A stretch of DNA of 64,000 nt from CAVVXN01 sp963772585 (GCA_963772585.1 CAVYXV010000009.1:124001-188000); one strand, 5' to 3'; positions 8,408-17,122 are shown, numbered from the stretch's first letter. Program-made: numbers and translations. Notes: generated by a model from the letters alone, not told the origin.

Positions 8408-9943
8408 ATGGCCTATCCGCGCGCGCGCCCGCTCGTCGTCCTTCTCGCGGTGGCTGTGGCGTCCGTCACGGCCTGTGGTGGAGGCGGAGGGACGTCGGCC
8501 ACGACCACCTATCCCTCGTCCTTCCGGGCGGTTACCAGCATCCCCACGGACGGGGCCCAGGGCGTGGCCGTCGACTCGCCGGTCCAGGTGACCTTCAACA
8601 AGGCCATCGATCCCGCCTCCGTGACCGCAGACTCGCTCCGCGTCGGCGTCGTCGGTAGCGGAGAGATCCCCGGCAGCACGACGCTGGTCGAGGACGGCGC
8701 GGGCCGCACACTCGCATGGCTCGGGGAGACCCATCTCGCCCCCATCGCGACGCACGCCGTCCGGATCCAGGGCGGCCTGCGCGCCACCGACGGCGATCTC
8801 CTCATGGGCGGCACCGAACTGACCTTCCGCACGGGCGCAGGGATGCCCCCGGTTCCCCTGCCGGGGGCGGACCAACTGCGGAGCGCCGGCGGCACGCTCA
8901 ACATCGGTCGGCGCTCCCACACCGCCACGCTCCTCGCCGACGGAAGGGTGCTGATCGCGGGCGGCTTCGTCCAGAGCACCGCCATCACCGACCGTGCCGA
9001 GATGTTCTACCCGGGCAGCGAGACCTTCAACCTCCTCACCCCGTCGATGCACCAGGAGCGCGCCGGACACACGGCCACGCGCCTCGCCGACGGTCGGGTG
9101 CTGCTGGCCGGTGGGTGGTACGAGACCTCGCCCGGCCAGCTGGCCTCGACCGCGCGTGCCGAGACGTTCGATCCCGTCACGGGCCTCTTCACGGAGGTCG
9201 GGGACATGAACGTCGAGCGCGTGGACCACGCCGCCGTTCGTCTTGCCGACGGGCGCGTGCTGCTCACCGGGGGGAGCCGCTACCAAGCCGGCTTCCTCGA
9301 GGATCTCGACACCGCCGAAATCTTCGATCCGAACACGAACACGTTCACGCTCCTCCCCGCGCACATGGCCCACACCCACGCGACCCACGTGATGGCGGAC
9401 CTAGGCACCGGCAAGATCGGCATCGTCGGGGGGAGCGACATCGACCTCCGCCCCGAGTACTTCGACGTGTCCAGCGGGCAATTCGTCGCGTTGCTTCCCG
9501 CCGCGGACGACGCCGTGCGTTTCGGCGCAATGGGAGCGTCCTTTGCCAGCGGGTCCCTCAGCGTCGCGGGCGGCGATACCCGCGGCACCGTCCTGTACCT
9601 CGACACCTCGACCACCACGCTGCGAAACAGCGGTAGCGGGCTGGCGAAGGCCCGCGCCTACGGCACCGCGACGCGGATCGCGAACGACCGGATCCTCGTG
9701 GGGGGGGGGGTCGACGCCGGAGGCTACGCCAACGGCAGCTACATCATCCTCCACTCCCTCGATCTCGTGATCGAAGGAGGGGTGGGGGGCAGCCGCTCGT
9801 ACGCGACCGAGTTGCTCTTCCCCACGCCGCTCGCCTTCCACACCGCGACACAACTCGGCGACGGGCGCGTGCTGTTCTGCGGCGGACTGAACGAGAACGG
9901 TGGCCAGCCGGAACTGAGTGTGGCCTTCATCTTCGAGCCCTAG
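8408..9943 (+). CDS. Ig-like plus kelch-repeat lipoprotein
   Basis: 511-residue exported protein. The signal peptide ends in a lipobox (VTAC, Cys about residue 22) followed by a Gly run. Residues ~35-135 form a bacterial Ig-like (Big_5-type) domain: 'SIPTDGAQGVAVDSPVQVTF' and 'FNKAIDPASV' are the usual signature. Residues ~150-505 hold repeated kelch blades of the form 'HTATLLADGRVLIAGG', seen at least six times, which would build a beta-propeller. Such proteins are surface or periplasmic and probably bind carbohydrate or protein; no galactose-oxidase copper ligands are evident. An 11-G tract (9700-9710) lies inside one blade and could make the frame unstable. Ends about 75 bp before the first 240-bp repeat. 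Confidence 0.8.
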   Translation: MAYPRARPLVVLLAVAVASVTACGGGGGTSATTTYPSSFRAVTSIPTDGAQGVAVDSPVQVTFNKAIDPASVTADSLRVGVVGSGEIPGSTTLVEDGAGRTLAWLGETHLAPIATHAVRIQGGLRATDGDLLMGGTELTFRTGAGMPPVPLPGADQLRSAGGTLNIGRRSHTATLLADGRVLIAGGFVQSTAITDRAEMFYPGSETFNLLTPSMHQERAGHTATRLADGRVLLAGGWYETSPGQLASTARAETFDPVTGLFTEVGDMNVERVDHAAVRLADGRVLLTGGSRYQAGFLEDLDTAEIFDPNTNTFTLLPAHMAHTHATHVMADLGTGKIGIVGGSDIDLRPEYFDVSSGQFVALLPAADDAVRFGAMGASFASGSLSVAGGDTRGTVLYLDTSTTTLRNSGSGLAKARAYGTATRIANDRILVGGGVDAGGYANGSYIILHSLDLVIEGGVGGSRSYATELLFPTPLAFHTATQLGDGRVLFCGGLNENGGQPELSVAFIFEP

Positions 9944-10019
9944 ACGGCATTGCCCGCGAAGCGCGCACGGGACAGCCGGACGTCACGGTCCACTCGGAGG
10001 CGACGCCGACAGTGGTCCC

Positions 10020-10260
10020 CGTTCCCCGCCAGCAGGGTGTCCTGGTGCGTCGCTCGGGTTCGAGGCCAAGACGCGAGGAGGAGGCGACCTCTTGGGGTCG
10101 CCGACGACGAGCAACGCCGGCATCGGACGCGAGAGGCCGACGACCGATTCGCCACACGGGATCCCTCTCGCCCGCCGGCCTCGCCTCCTTGGAGTCCTCC
10201 CGGCTCCGGACACGAGGGCCGCGCGATTCAACGTCCGTTCGTGGATAGTGCAGCTAGCCG
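10020..10260. repeat. 240-bp structured intergenic repeat, copy A
   Basis: Near-identical by eye to 32842-33083 in the same orientation, with only scattered substitutions and one or two single-base gaps. Both copies keep two stem-loops. The first is GGCGACCTC/GGGGTCGCC (10083-10102), where one pair is G-U in this copy. The second is GCGAGAGG (10129-10136) with CCTCTCGC (10164-10171). Both copies end in GCTAGCCG. No reading frame looks like a protein. It lies between the 3' ends of two convergent genes (kelch lipoprotein and GAF protein). Confidence 0.8.
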
Positions 10261-10306
10261 ACGTGGGTGCGGCGGACGACCCGCCTCGCAAGGCGCATCG
10301 AGCGCC

Positions 10307-10882
10307 CTACGTGTGCTTCCTCCCGGCGTACCGGCGGGCGTTGACGAGCGCGATCGCCGCCATCCGCGCGAACACCCCGAGGCGGTGGAAGACCTCGGCC
10401 CGTAGCCGCTCCCGACCGAAGACGGCGAGCACGCCGAGCAACTCCTCGCCGGCCACGAGGGGGAACCCCGCGAAGCAGCGCAGGCGCTCTTGGCGGGCCC
10501 ACTCCTTGTCCGCGACGCGCGGATCCTGGAGGACCGCGTTCGTCCAGTGCCCCTCGCGGCGATCACCGATCTCACCGATCTTGAGGTTGGCGAAGGGGAC
10601 GCGCTGGTACGCGCCGTCCAAGCGGTCCGAGATCCCCGCGCTCCCGGCGAGGTGGAGGCAGGAGCTCCGGTCCGTGCATTGGGCGGCCATCGCGCACTCG
10701 TGGCACAGGTCGCCGGGACCGACCAGCCAGATCCGGGCGAACGCGGCGCCGAAGTCGTCCACGAGCCCGCGGACCGCTTCGTCGATGACGCGGTCGCGGT
10801 CGAGCATCGACACCACGCGCAGGCTCAGTCGTTCCAGCGGGTCGAGCGCGGCCTCGGTTCCGGCACCTTCGGAGATGGGCAT
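10307..10882 (-). CDS. GAF-domain protein with a four-Cys cluster
   Basis: 191-residue protein forming essentially one GAF domain. A helix at residues 8-45 (LERLSLRVVSMLDRD) leads into the GAF core (RIWLVGPGD through LLGVLAVFG and the final helix ARMAAIALVNARRY). A loop at about residues 57-80 holds CHECAMAAQCTDRSSC, i.e. C-x2-C-x5-C-x5-C, which could bind a metal or an Fe-S cluster; similar Cys-rich loops occur in GAF sensors linked to redox regulation. ATG 10882 is preferred over the TTG one codon upstream because GGGGAGG sits six bases before it. It lies downstream of the 2-oxoacid dehydrogenase operon on the same strand, with a hairpin between. There is no output domain, so it may be a stand-alone sensor. 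Confidence 0.75.
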   Translation of the reverse strand: MPISEGAGTEAALDPLERLSLRVVSMLDRDRVIDEAVRGLVDDFGAAFARIWLVGPGDLCHECAMAAQCTDRSSCLHLAGSAGISDRLDGAYQRVPFANLKIGEIGDRREGHWTNAVLQDPRVADKEWARQERLRCFAGFPLVAGEELLGVLAVFGRERLRAEVFHRLGVFARMAAIALVNARRYAGRKHT

Positions 10883-10941
10883 CAAGGTCCTCCCCGTGCA
10901 TCCGCCCCGAGGCTAGCCGGGGCGGGCCCGCAGGCAAGCGC

Positions 10942-10974
10942 GGCCCCGGTCCTGGTGCGGAGCGGCCCGGGGCC
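10942..10974 (-). terminator. Stem-loop after the dihydrolipoamide dehydrogenase gene
   Basis: GGCCCCGG (10942-10949) and CCGGGGCC (10967-10974) form a perfect 8-bp stem with a 17-nt loop just past the stop of the last dehydrogenase-operon gene. No T tract follows, so it is only a possible terminator or attenuator before the GAF gene. Confidence 0.3.
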
Positions 10975-10985
10975 CCCGCGCGGGA

Positions 10986-12389
10986 TCAGCCATTCAGGAT
11001 GTGGATCGCCTGGTTGTGGACGGCTTCCGCGGCCTCCATCATCGACTCCGGCCACGTCGGATGCGCGTGCACCGTCAGGGCGATGTCCTCGCTCGTCGCG
11101 CCCATCTCGATCGCGAGCGCGGCCTCCGCGATCAGGTCCGAGGCCTGGTAGCCGACGGCCGAGACCCCGAGCACCTCGTCCGTCGAGGCGTCCGCGATCA
11201 TCTTGACGAAGCCCTCGGGCGCGTTCACCGAGAGGGCGCGCCCCAGAGCGGTCATGGGGAACTTGCCGACCTTGACGTCCAGACCCTTCTCGCGGGCCTG
11301 GTGCTCCTGGATGCCCACCGTCGCGACCTCCGGGTGCGTGTAGACGGCATTCGGCATGGCCCGCACGTCGTAGGCGCTGGGTCGGCCCGCGGCGTGCTCG
11401 GCGGCGACGATCCCCTCGCGGCTCGCCTTGTGCGCGAGCCACGGGAGCCCCGCCACGTCGCCGATGGCGTAGATGTGCGGGACGTTCGTCTGCCGGTGCT
11501 CGTTCACCCGGAAGTGCCCCGCCTCGTCGATCGCGAGACCGGCCTTCTCCGCGCCCACGCGATCCGAGTTCGGCTTGAACCCCACAGCCACGAGGATCAC
11601 CTCGGAGGGGATCTCCAGTTCCTTGTCACCGGTCTTCGCCTGCAGGACCTGCTTGCCGTCCTTGGTCGCGACACCGGTGGCGAACGTCTCCAGGTGGACC
11701 TTCGCCTTCTTCTTCTTGAACTCGCGTTCCAGGACCTTGACGATCTCCGGATCGGTGCCCGGGAGGAGTTGATCCGTCAGCTCGACGACCGTGAGCCGGG
11801 AGCCCAGACGCATGAACACGCTGCCGAGCTCCAAGCCGATCACCCCGCCACCCACGACGGTGAAGGTTTCCGGAACCCAGTCGATGTCGAGCGCACCCCG
11901 GTAGTCCACGATCCGGTCGCCGATCGGCAGGAACGGCAGGTTGGCCGCGCGGGCGCCCGTGGCGACGATGCACTTCTCGAATCGGATCTCCTTGGTCTCC
12001 CCGTCCGCCCCCTCCACGCGAACCGCGTTCGGTCCGGTGAACTCGGCGTGGCCCCGGACGACCGTCGCTCCATTCTTGTCCAGGAGGAACCCCACGCCCG
12101 TGGTGAGGCGCTTGACGATTCCCTCCTTCCACGCCTGCAGCTTCTTTCCGTCGATGCCAACGTCCTTCGCGACGATCCCCATGACGTCGCCGTGGCGGAT
12201 CTTCTCCACTAGCCCTGACGCGTAGATCAGGCTCTTGGAAGGGATGCAGCCGACGTTGAGGCAGACGCCGCCGATGCGGTCCTCCTCGATGACGGCGACC
12301 TTCAGGCCGAGCTGGGCCGCCCGGATCCCGGCGACGTAGCCCCCCGGGCCGGACCCGATGACGACGAGCTGATACGACTCGCTGGCCAT
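10986..12389 (-). CDS. lpdA: Dihydrolipoamide dehydrogenase (E3)
   Basis: 467-residue flavoprotein, normal length for E3, which reoxidises the dihydrolipoyl arm of E2 and reduces NAD+. The N-terminal FAD loop VIGSGPGGYVAGIRAAQLG is at about residues 10-28, the redox-active disulfide GGVCLNVGCIPSK has Cys43 and Cys48, a second dinucleotide fold has VVGGGVIGLELG near 178, and the C-terminal dimer-interface motif HAHPTWPE near 442 carries the catalytic His-Glu. AGGAGA precedes the ATG. It is the last gene of a five-gene minus-strand operon and starts 34 bp after the neighbouring E1-alpha gene. Confidence 0.96.
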   Translation of the reverse strand: MASESYQLVVIGSGPGGYVAGIRAAQLGLKVAVIEEDRIGGVCLNVGCIPSKSLIYASGLVEKIRHGDVMGIVAKDVGIDGKKLQAWKEGIVKRLTTGVGFLLDKNGATVVRGHAEFTGPNAVRVEGADGETKEIRFEKCIVATGARAANLPFLPIGDRIVDYRGALDIDWVPETFTVVGGGVIGLELGSVFMRLGSRLTVVELTDQLLPGTDPEIVKVLEREFKKKKAKVHLETFATGVATKDGKQVLQAKTGDKELEIPSEVILVAVGFKPNSDRVGAEKAGLAIDEAGHFRVNEHRQTNVPHIYAIGDVAGLPWLAHKASREGIVAAEHAAGRPSAYDVRAMPNAVYTHPEVATVGIQEHQAREKGLDVKVGKFPMTALGRALSVNAPEGFVKMIADASTDEVLGVSAVGYQASDLIAEAALAIEMGATSEDIALTVHAHPTWPESMMEAAEAVHNQAIHILNG

Positions 12390-12423
12390 GCGTTCTCCTG
12401 TTGCGGGGCCTCGTCGAAGCGGC

Positions 12424-13569
12424 CTACACCGCTTCCCCCCGGAGCAGGCGGTCCCGCTGGTCTTCCAACTCCGGGGGCATTGTCGCGTACACGTCCTCGA
12501 ACAGACTCTCCGTGGGGACGGCGGGCGCGCGCTCGACGGCGGCGATCGCCTCGCTGATCCGCCGCCCCGCGTCGGCGAGGAAGGCCTCTTCGCGATCCTC
12601 GTCCCACAGACCCGCGCGGCGGCACCACTGGAGGTGGCGCTGGAGCGGATCCCGGTCCTCCCAGACCTTGGCCTCGCTCTCGTCGCGATACCTCGACGGA
12701 TCGTCCGACGAGGAGTGGCCGCCCAGCCGGTAGGTGAGGCACTCGACGAACGTAGGGCCATCGCCGCGGCGCGCGCGATCCACCGCCGCGCGAGTGGCGA
12801 CATAGCACGCCAGGACGTCGTTGCCGTCCACGCGGATCCCCGGCACGCCGTAGGCGCGGGCCTTCACGGCGAACGTCTCGCTCGCCGTCTGCCGCGACGA
12901 CGGCACCGAGATCGCCCACTGGTTGTTCTGGCAGACGAACACCACGGGAGCCTTCCACACCCCCGCGAAATTCAGCCCGGCGTGGAAGTCGTTCCCCGAG
13001 GTCGCGCCGTCGCCGAGCCATGCGCCGACCACCACGCCCTCGTCGCCTCGGATCTGCGCCGCACGCGCCGCCCCCGCGGCGTGCGTGATCTGCGTGCCTA
13101 TGGGGGAGGACAGCGAGACGTAGCGGGCCTCGCGATCGGAGTAGTGGCAGGGCATCTGGCGACCCCGGCAGACGTCCGCCTCGTTGCCGAAACACTGCCC
13201 CACGTACCGCTCGAGCGCCATGCCGCGCCAGAGGGCGATCGCCCCCTCGCGCAACGCCGGGAAGAGCCAGTCCCCGGGCTCGAAGGCCGCGCCGGAGCCC
13301 AACGTGGCGCCCTCCTGCCCCTTGGCGGTTCCGTAGAAGCCGATCCGCCCCTGGCGCTGGAGGTTCAGCATGCGCTGGTCGAGCGCCCGCTGGAACAGCA
13401 TCGCTTCCAGGAGACGCTCCGCCAGGCCCTCGGGGAGCGGGGGTACGGGCGCGAGCGCCTCGCCGTCCTCGCCGACCAGCCGGAACAGTCCGGTCGGCCC
13501 CATCCCGTACGGGTCGGGTGCCCCCTCCGAAGGCTTCCTCTTCCGGGGCGTCGCCCGAGCCTTGGCCAT
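12424..13569 (-). CDS. 2-oxoacid dehydrogenase E1 alpha, first paralogue
   Basis: 381-residue thiamine-diphosphate-dependent decarboxylase alpha subunit. The GDG...N ThDP/Mg motif is intact (GDGATSGNDFHAGLNF to VCQNNQWAIS, about residues 186-220). The phosphorylation-loop-like segment 'RLGGHSSSDDPSRYR' and 'LQRQGRIGFYGTAKGQE' are typical of the branched-chain/pyruvate E1-alpha group. The basic N-terminus (MAKARATPRKRK) is unusual. A second, clearly homologous E1-alpha lies at 16001-17122, and the two flank E1-beta and E2. The stop of the E2 gene lies 3 bp upstream of this gene's start, so translation is probably coupled. Whether this copy prefers pyruvate or branched-chain oxoacids cannot be decided here. 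Confidence 0.92.
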   Translation of the reverse strand: MAKARATPRKRKPSEGAPDPYGMGPTGLFRLVGEDGEALAPVPPLPEGLAERLLEAMLFQRALDQRMLNLQRQGRIGFYGTAKGQEGATLGSGAAFEPGDWLFPALREGAIALWRGMALERYVGQCFGNEADVCRGRQMPCHYSDREARYVSLSSPIGTQITHAAGAARAAQIRGDEGVVVGAWLGDGATSGNDFHAGLNFAGVWKAPVVFVCQNNQWAISVPSSRQTASETFAVKARAYGVPGIRVDGNDVLACYVATRAAVDRARRGDGPTFVECLTYRLGGHSSSDDPSRYRDESEAKVWEDRDPLQRHLQWCRRAGLWDEDREEAFLADAGRRISEAIAAVERAPAVPTESLFEDVYATMPPELEDQRDRLLRGEAV

Positions 13570-13572
13570 CGG

Positions 13573-14979
13573 CTAGGCGTCCTCGAGAAGCATGAGCCCC
13601 GGCGACTCCAACAGGCGGATGACGTCGTTCAGGAAGCGTGCGGCCGTGGCGCCGTCGACGATCCGGTGATCGAGCGTGATGGTGAGGTTCGTCATCTTGC
13701 GGATCACGATCTCGCCGTCCCGGACGACGGGCTTCTCCTTCACCCGGTAGACGCCCAGGATCGCCACCTCCGGGTAGTTCAGGATCGGCGTCGCCAGGAT
13801 GCCGCCGATCGACCCCGCGCTCGTGATGGTGATCGTGCTTCCCTTGAGGTCCTCCAACTCGATCTTCCGCGCCCGCGCCAGGGCCGTGAGACTCTCGAGC
13901 TCCGCCGCGATGTCGAGGAGGGAACGCCGGTCGGCGTGCTTGATGACCGGCACCATCAGTCCGGCTTCGGTGTCCGTCGCGATCCCGATGTTGTACTCCT
14001 TGCGGAGCACGTACTCCTTGGCGTCGTCGTCCACCAGGGCGTTCACGATCGGGTGGCGCTTCAGCGCGCTCACCAGCGCCTTGATGATGAACGGCAGGTA
14101 GGTGAGACGGATGCCCCGCTCCTCCGCCAACGGCTTGGCCTTCTCGCGTAGGGCGGCGACCTCCGTCATGTCGCACTCGTCCGCGTAGGTGAAGTGCGGC
14201 GCATGCTGCTTCGACCGCACCATCTGATCCGCGATCTTCGCGCGCATGCCGCGAAGCGGGATGCGCTCGTCGCGGGCGGTCGCGCCGGCGGCGGGGGCGG
14301 GCGGTCGCACGGGCATGCGGCCTTCCGCGCCGGCTTGGGCTCCCGGCGCAGGGACGGCGCCCCCGGCCGGCGCCGGTGCCGCCGCGGGGCGCCGGGCGAA
14401 GCGCTCCACGTCCTCGCGCGTCACGCGATCGTTCGGCCCGCTCGCCGGTACCGCGTCGAGATCGACGCCCAACTCGCGGGCTAGCTTCCGAGTCGCCGGC
14501 GCCGCGAGCGTCCGCTCCCGGAGCTTCTCCCCGCCGGCGGGGCGGCGCGGCTCGCGTTCGCGCGGCGCGGCCGGGGGTGCGCCGGCGCGGCGCGGGGGCG
14601 GCGGCGCGGGCCGGCCCGCAGCCTCGGGCTCGCGCGCGGGCGCCTCCCTGGCCGGCGCCTTCTCTTCCCGGGGCTCGGCCTCGGCAGGCGGCTCCTCGGT
14701 CGCCCCCTTCGGGGGGGCCGCCGTGGCGCCACCTCCCTCGGAGCCGTCGTCGATCACCACCATCACGTCGCCGACGGGGATCGTCGCCCCCTCCTTCGCC
14801 CGGATCTCGGCGATGCGCCCCGCCTTCGGCGCGGTGATCTCCACCGTCGCCTTGTCCGTCATCACCTCCACCATCGGCTGGTCGTCCTCGACGATGTCGC
14901 CCTCCTTGACGAGCCACTTGACGACCTCGCCTTCGGTGAGGCCTTCGCCGATGTCGGGGAGCTTGAACTCGAATGCCAT
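13573..14979 (-). CDS. Dihydrolipoyl acyltransferase (E2)
   Basis: 468 residues. A single N-terminal lipoyl domain (residues 1-80) has the lipoylated Lys43 in the TDKATVEI turn. A long Pro/Ala/Arg-rich linker (about 85-135) follows, then a peripheral-subunit-binding domain near 137-170 (TRKLARELGVDLDAVPASGP), a second flexible linker, and a catalytic core of about 235 residues ending with the chloramphenicol-acetyltransferase-type motif DHRIVDG (His438, Asp442). It is the structural core of the complex and transfers the acyl group to CoA. It is flanked by E1-beta upstream (12 bp) and an E1-alpha gene downstream (3 bp), consistent with one polycistron. The core is of BkdB/PdhC type; substrate is not decided. 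Confidence 0.95.
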   Translation of the reverse strand: MAFEFKLPDIGEGLTEGEVVKWLVKEGDIVEDDQPMVEVMTDKATVEITAPKAGRIAEIRAKEGATIPVGDVMVVIDDGSEGGGATAAPPKGATEEPPAEAEPREEKAPAREAPAREPEAAGRPAPPPPRRAGAPPAAPREREPRRPAGGEKLRERTLAAPATRKLARELGVDLDAVPASGPNDRVTREDVERFARRPAAAPAPAGGAVPAPGAQAGAEGRMPVRPPAPAAGATARDERIPLRGMRAKIADQMVRSKQHAPHFTYADECDMTEVAALREKAKPLAEERGIRLTYLPFIIKALVSALKRHPIVNALVDDDAKEYVLRKEYNIGIATDTEAGLMVPVIKHADRRSLLDIAAELESLTALARARKIELEDLKGSTITITSAGSIGGILATPILNYPEVAILGVYRVKEKPVVRDGEIVIRKMTNLTITLDHRIVDGATAARFLNDVIRLLESPGLMLLEDA

Positions 14980-14991
14980 GGTTCCCTCCCG

Positions 14992-15969
14992 CTACGCCCA
15001 GCGCGCCACGTACTCGATCGCGTTGAGGACCCGCTTCTTGTCCGGCTTGTAGACGTGCTCCAGGGCATAGGGGAACGGCGTGTCGAACCCCGCCACCCGG
15101 CCGATGGGCGCTTCGATGTGGTCGATCGCCTTCTCGGCGATCGTCGCGGCGATCTCCGAGCCGAACCCCCCGGTTCGCGGCGCTTCCTGTACGGTCACCA
15201 CCCGCCCCGTCTTCCGCACGCTCTGAAGGACGGCGTCGACGTCCCAGGGGTAGATCGTGCGCAGATCGATGATCTCCGCCTGGATGTCCTTTTCCTCGGC
15301 GGCGCGGGCGGCGTCCTCGCAGATCGGCACCATCGCGCCCCACGTCACGACCGTGAGATCGCGGCCTTCCCGGACGAGCCGGGCCTTGTCCAACTCGACC
15401 GTGAACCGGCCTTCCTCGACCTCCTCCTTCATGTGCCGGTAGAGGGCCTTCGGCTCCAGGAAGACGACGGGATCCTCGGAGAAGATCGAGGCGAGCAACA
15501 GCCCCTTGGCGTCCCGCGGGGTGCTCGGCATGACCACCCGCAGGCCCGCCGTGTGGGCGAAATACGCCTCGGAGGACTGCGAGTGGTAGTGCCCCCCGCG
15601 GATGCCGCCCCCGGAAGGGGAGCGGATCGTCACGGGCGCCGTCCACTGTCCGCCCGAGCGGTAGCGCATCTTGGCCGCCTCCGACACGATCTGGTCGAAG
15701 CCGGGGTAGATGAAGTCCAGGAACTGGATCTCGGGCACGGCCTTCAGGCCGTAGAGCGCCATGCCGATGGCCGTGCCCAGGATTCCGCACTCGCTGAGCG
15801 GCGTGTCCATGACGCGCCGGTCGCCGTACTTGTCGAACAGCCCGGCGGTGGCGCCAAATACGCCGCCCTTCTTGCCCACGTCCTCGCCGAGGACCACGAC
15901 GTCGTCGTCCTCCGCCATGGCGACGTGGAGCGCGTCGTTGATCGCCTGGATCATGGTCATCTTCGGCAT
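14992..15969 (-). CDS. 2-oxoacid dehydrogenase E1 beta
   Basis: 325-residue beta subunit that pairs with E1-alpha to form the ThDP active site. Conserved segments: 'AINDALHVAMAEDDDVVVLG' (about residues 8-27), 'RVMDTPLSECGILGTAIGMA' (about 52-71), 'PVTIRSPSGGGIRGGHYHSQ' (about 112-131) and the C-terminal transketolase domain with 'IIDLRTIYPWDVDAV' and 'EAPRTGGFGSEI'. Length is standard. It lies 12 bp before E2 and 31 bp after the upstream E1-alpha gene. With two E1-alpha genes and one E1-beta gene, alternative alpha2beta2 assemblies are possible. Confidence 0.95.
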   Translation of the reverse strand: MPKMTMIQAINDALHVAMAEDDDVVVLGEDVGKKGGVFGATAGLFDKYGDRRVMDTPLSECGILGTAIGMALYGLKAVPEIQFLDFIYPGFDQIVSEAAKMRYRSGGQWTAPVTIRSPSGGGIRGGHYHSQSSEAYFAHTAGLRVVMPSTPRDAKGLLLASIFSEDPVVFLEPKALYRHMKEEVEEGRFTVELDKARLVREGRDLTVVTWGAMVPICEDAARAAEEKDIQAEIIDLRTIYPWDVDAVLQSVRKTGRVVTVQEAPRTGGFGSEIAATIAEKAIDHIEAPIGRVAGFDTPFPYALEHVYKPDKKRVLNAIEYVARWA

Positions 15970-16000
15970 CGTTCGATGTCCTCCCCGACGCTCGCGCCCG

Positions 16001-17122
16001 CTAGAGCGGGAACGCCCCGCCGGTGTTCTCGATGTCGCCGCTCTGGCGGATCTGCTCGAGCAGCGCATCCCGCTGCTCCGCGAGGATGGGCGGTACCTCG
16101 GCGTACACGTCGTCGAAGAGCGTCTCGATGGGCGGGGGCGGAGTCGACTCCGCCTCCTCGATGGCGGCCGCTACCGTTTCCTGGAATGCCTTCGTGATCT
16201 CCTCTTCCCAGCCCTTCGTCCAGATGCGCTTCGACTTGAGGAAGGCCCGGTAGCGGTCGATCGGGTCCTTCTTCTGCCACGCCTCGAACAACTCGGGCGA
16301 CTGGTAGCGCTTCGGATCGTCGGAAGAGGAGTGGGGGCCCATGCGGAACGTGACCGTCTCCAGGAGGGTAGGGCCTTCGCCCGCGGCCGCCCGCTCCCGC
16401 GCCTCCTTCGCTGCCTCGTAGACGGCGAGGACGTCGTTTCCGTCCACTCGGACCCCCCGCATGCCGTAGGCCTGGGCCTTGGCCGCGAAGGACTCGCTCG
16501 CGGTCTGCTTCGTCTCGGGGACGGAGATGGCCCAGTGGTTGTTCTCGCACACGAAGACGCACGGCGCCTTCCAGACGCCGGCGAAGTTCATCCCGGCGTG
16601 GAAGTCGTTCGACGACGTGCCGCCGTCGCCGAAGAAGGCCCAGGAGACGGTCCCGTCGCCCCGGATCTGTGCCGCCCGAGCGGCGCCCGCCGCATGGCTG
16701 ATCTGCGTACCGATGGGGGAGGAGATGGAGAGCCAGCGGATCTTCCGGAACGTGAAGTGGTTCGGCATCTGCCGGCCCTTGGCGAGGTCGGCCCGGTTCC
16801 CCCACATCTGGTCGAGCAGCACCCTCGGCTCGATCCCCTTGAGCAGCGCCACGGAGTGCATGCGGTAGGAGGGGAAGATCCAGTCGTCGGGGCGGATGGC
16901 GTAGCCCACGCCGATCTGGCTGGCCTCCTGCCCGGCGCCGGGGACGAAGAAGCCGATGCGCCCCTGGCGCTGGAGGTTCAGGCCGCGCTGGTCGAAGAGC
17001 CGCGTGCGCACCATCGCCTCGAACAGGACCTTCAGGTCGTCCTTGCCCAGGTCCGCCGGCGTCTTCTTCGTGGCCTTGCCGTTGGCATCGAGGATCTGGT
17101 GCAGGGGAGGAGCTTCGGGCAT
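16001..17122 (-). CDS. 2-oxoacid dehydrogenase E1 alpha, second paralogue (operon leader)
   Basis: 373-residue E1-alpha and the first gene of the operon. The ThDP motif GDGGTSSNDFHAGMNF to VCENNHWAIS lies at about residues 180-215, with 'RMGPHSSSDDPKRYQ' near 275. It shares long identical stretches with the copy at 12424-13569 (for example SSPIGTQI.HAAGAARAAQI and VRVDGNDVLA..), so the pair arose by duplication. The N-terminal ~30 residues and the C-terminal tail differ. ATG 17122 lies just before the conserved region. A 140-bp gap upstream, before the kinase gene, probably holds the operon promoter. Confidence 0.92.
   Translation of the reverse strand: MPEAPPLHQILDANGKATKKTPADLGKDDLKVLFEAMVRTRLFDQRGLNLQRQGRIGFFVPGAGQEASQIGVGYAIRPDDWIFPSYRMHSVALLKGIEPRVLLDQMWGNRADLAKGRQMPNHFTFRKIRWLSISSPIGTQISHAAGAARAAQIRGDGTVSWAFFGDGGTSSNDFHAGMNFAGVWKAPCVFVCENNHWAISVPETKQTASESFAAKAQAYGMRGVRVDGNDVLAVYEAAKEARERAAAGEGPTLLETVTFRMGPHSSSDDPKRYQSPELFEAWQKKDPIDRYRAFLKSKRIWTKGWEEEITKAFQETVAAAIEEAESTPPPPIETLFDDVYAEVPPILAEQRDALLEQIRQSGDIENTGGAFPL

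Noticed and set aside
6455..9388. 977-codon minus-strand open frame
   Set aside because: It is antisense to the ABC exporter, SixA and kelch genes; long antisense frames are expected at this G+C content.
9983..10291. Protein-like frames over the 240-bp repeat (also at 32624-32977)
   Set aside because: The two copies conserve pairing, not a reading frame; gaps break every frame and composition is Arg/Ser-rich as in GC-rich non-coding DNA.
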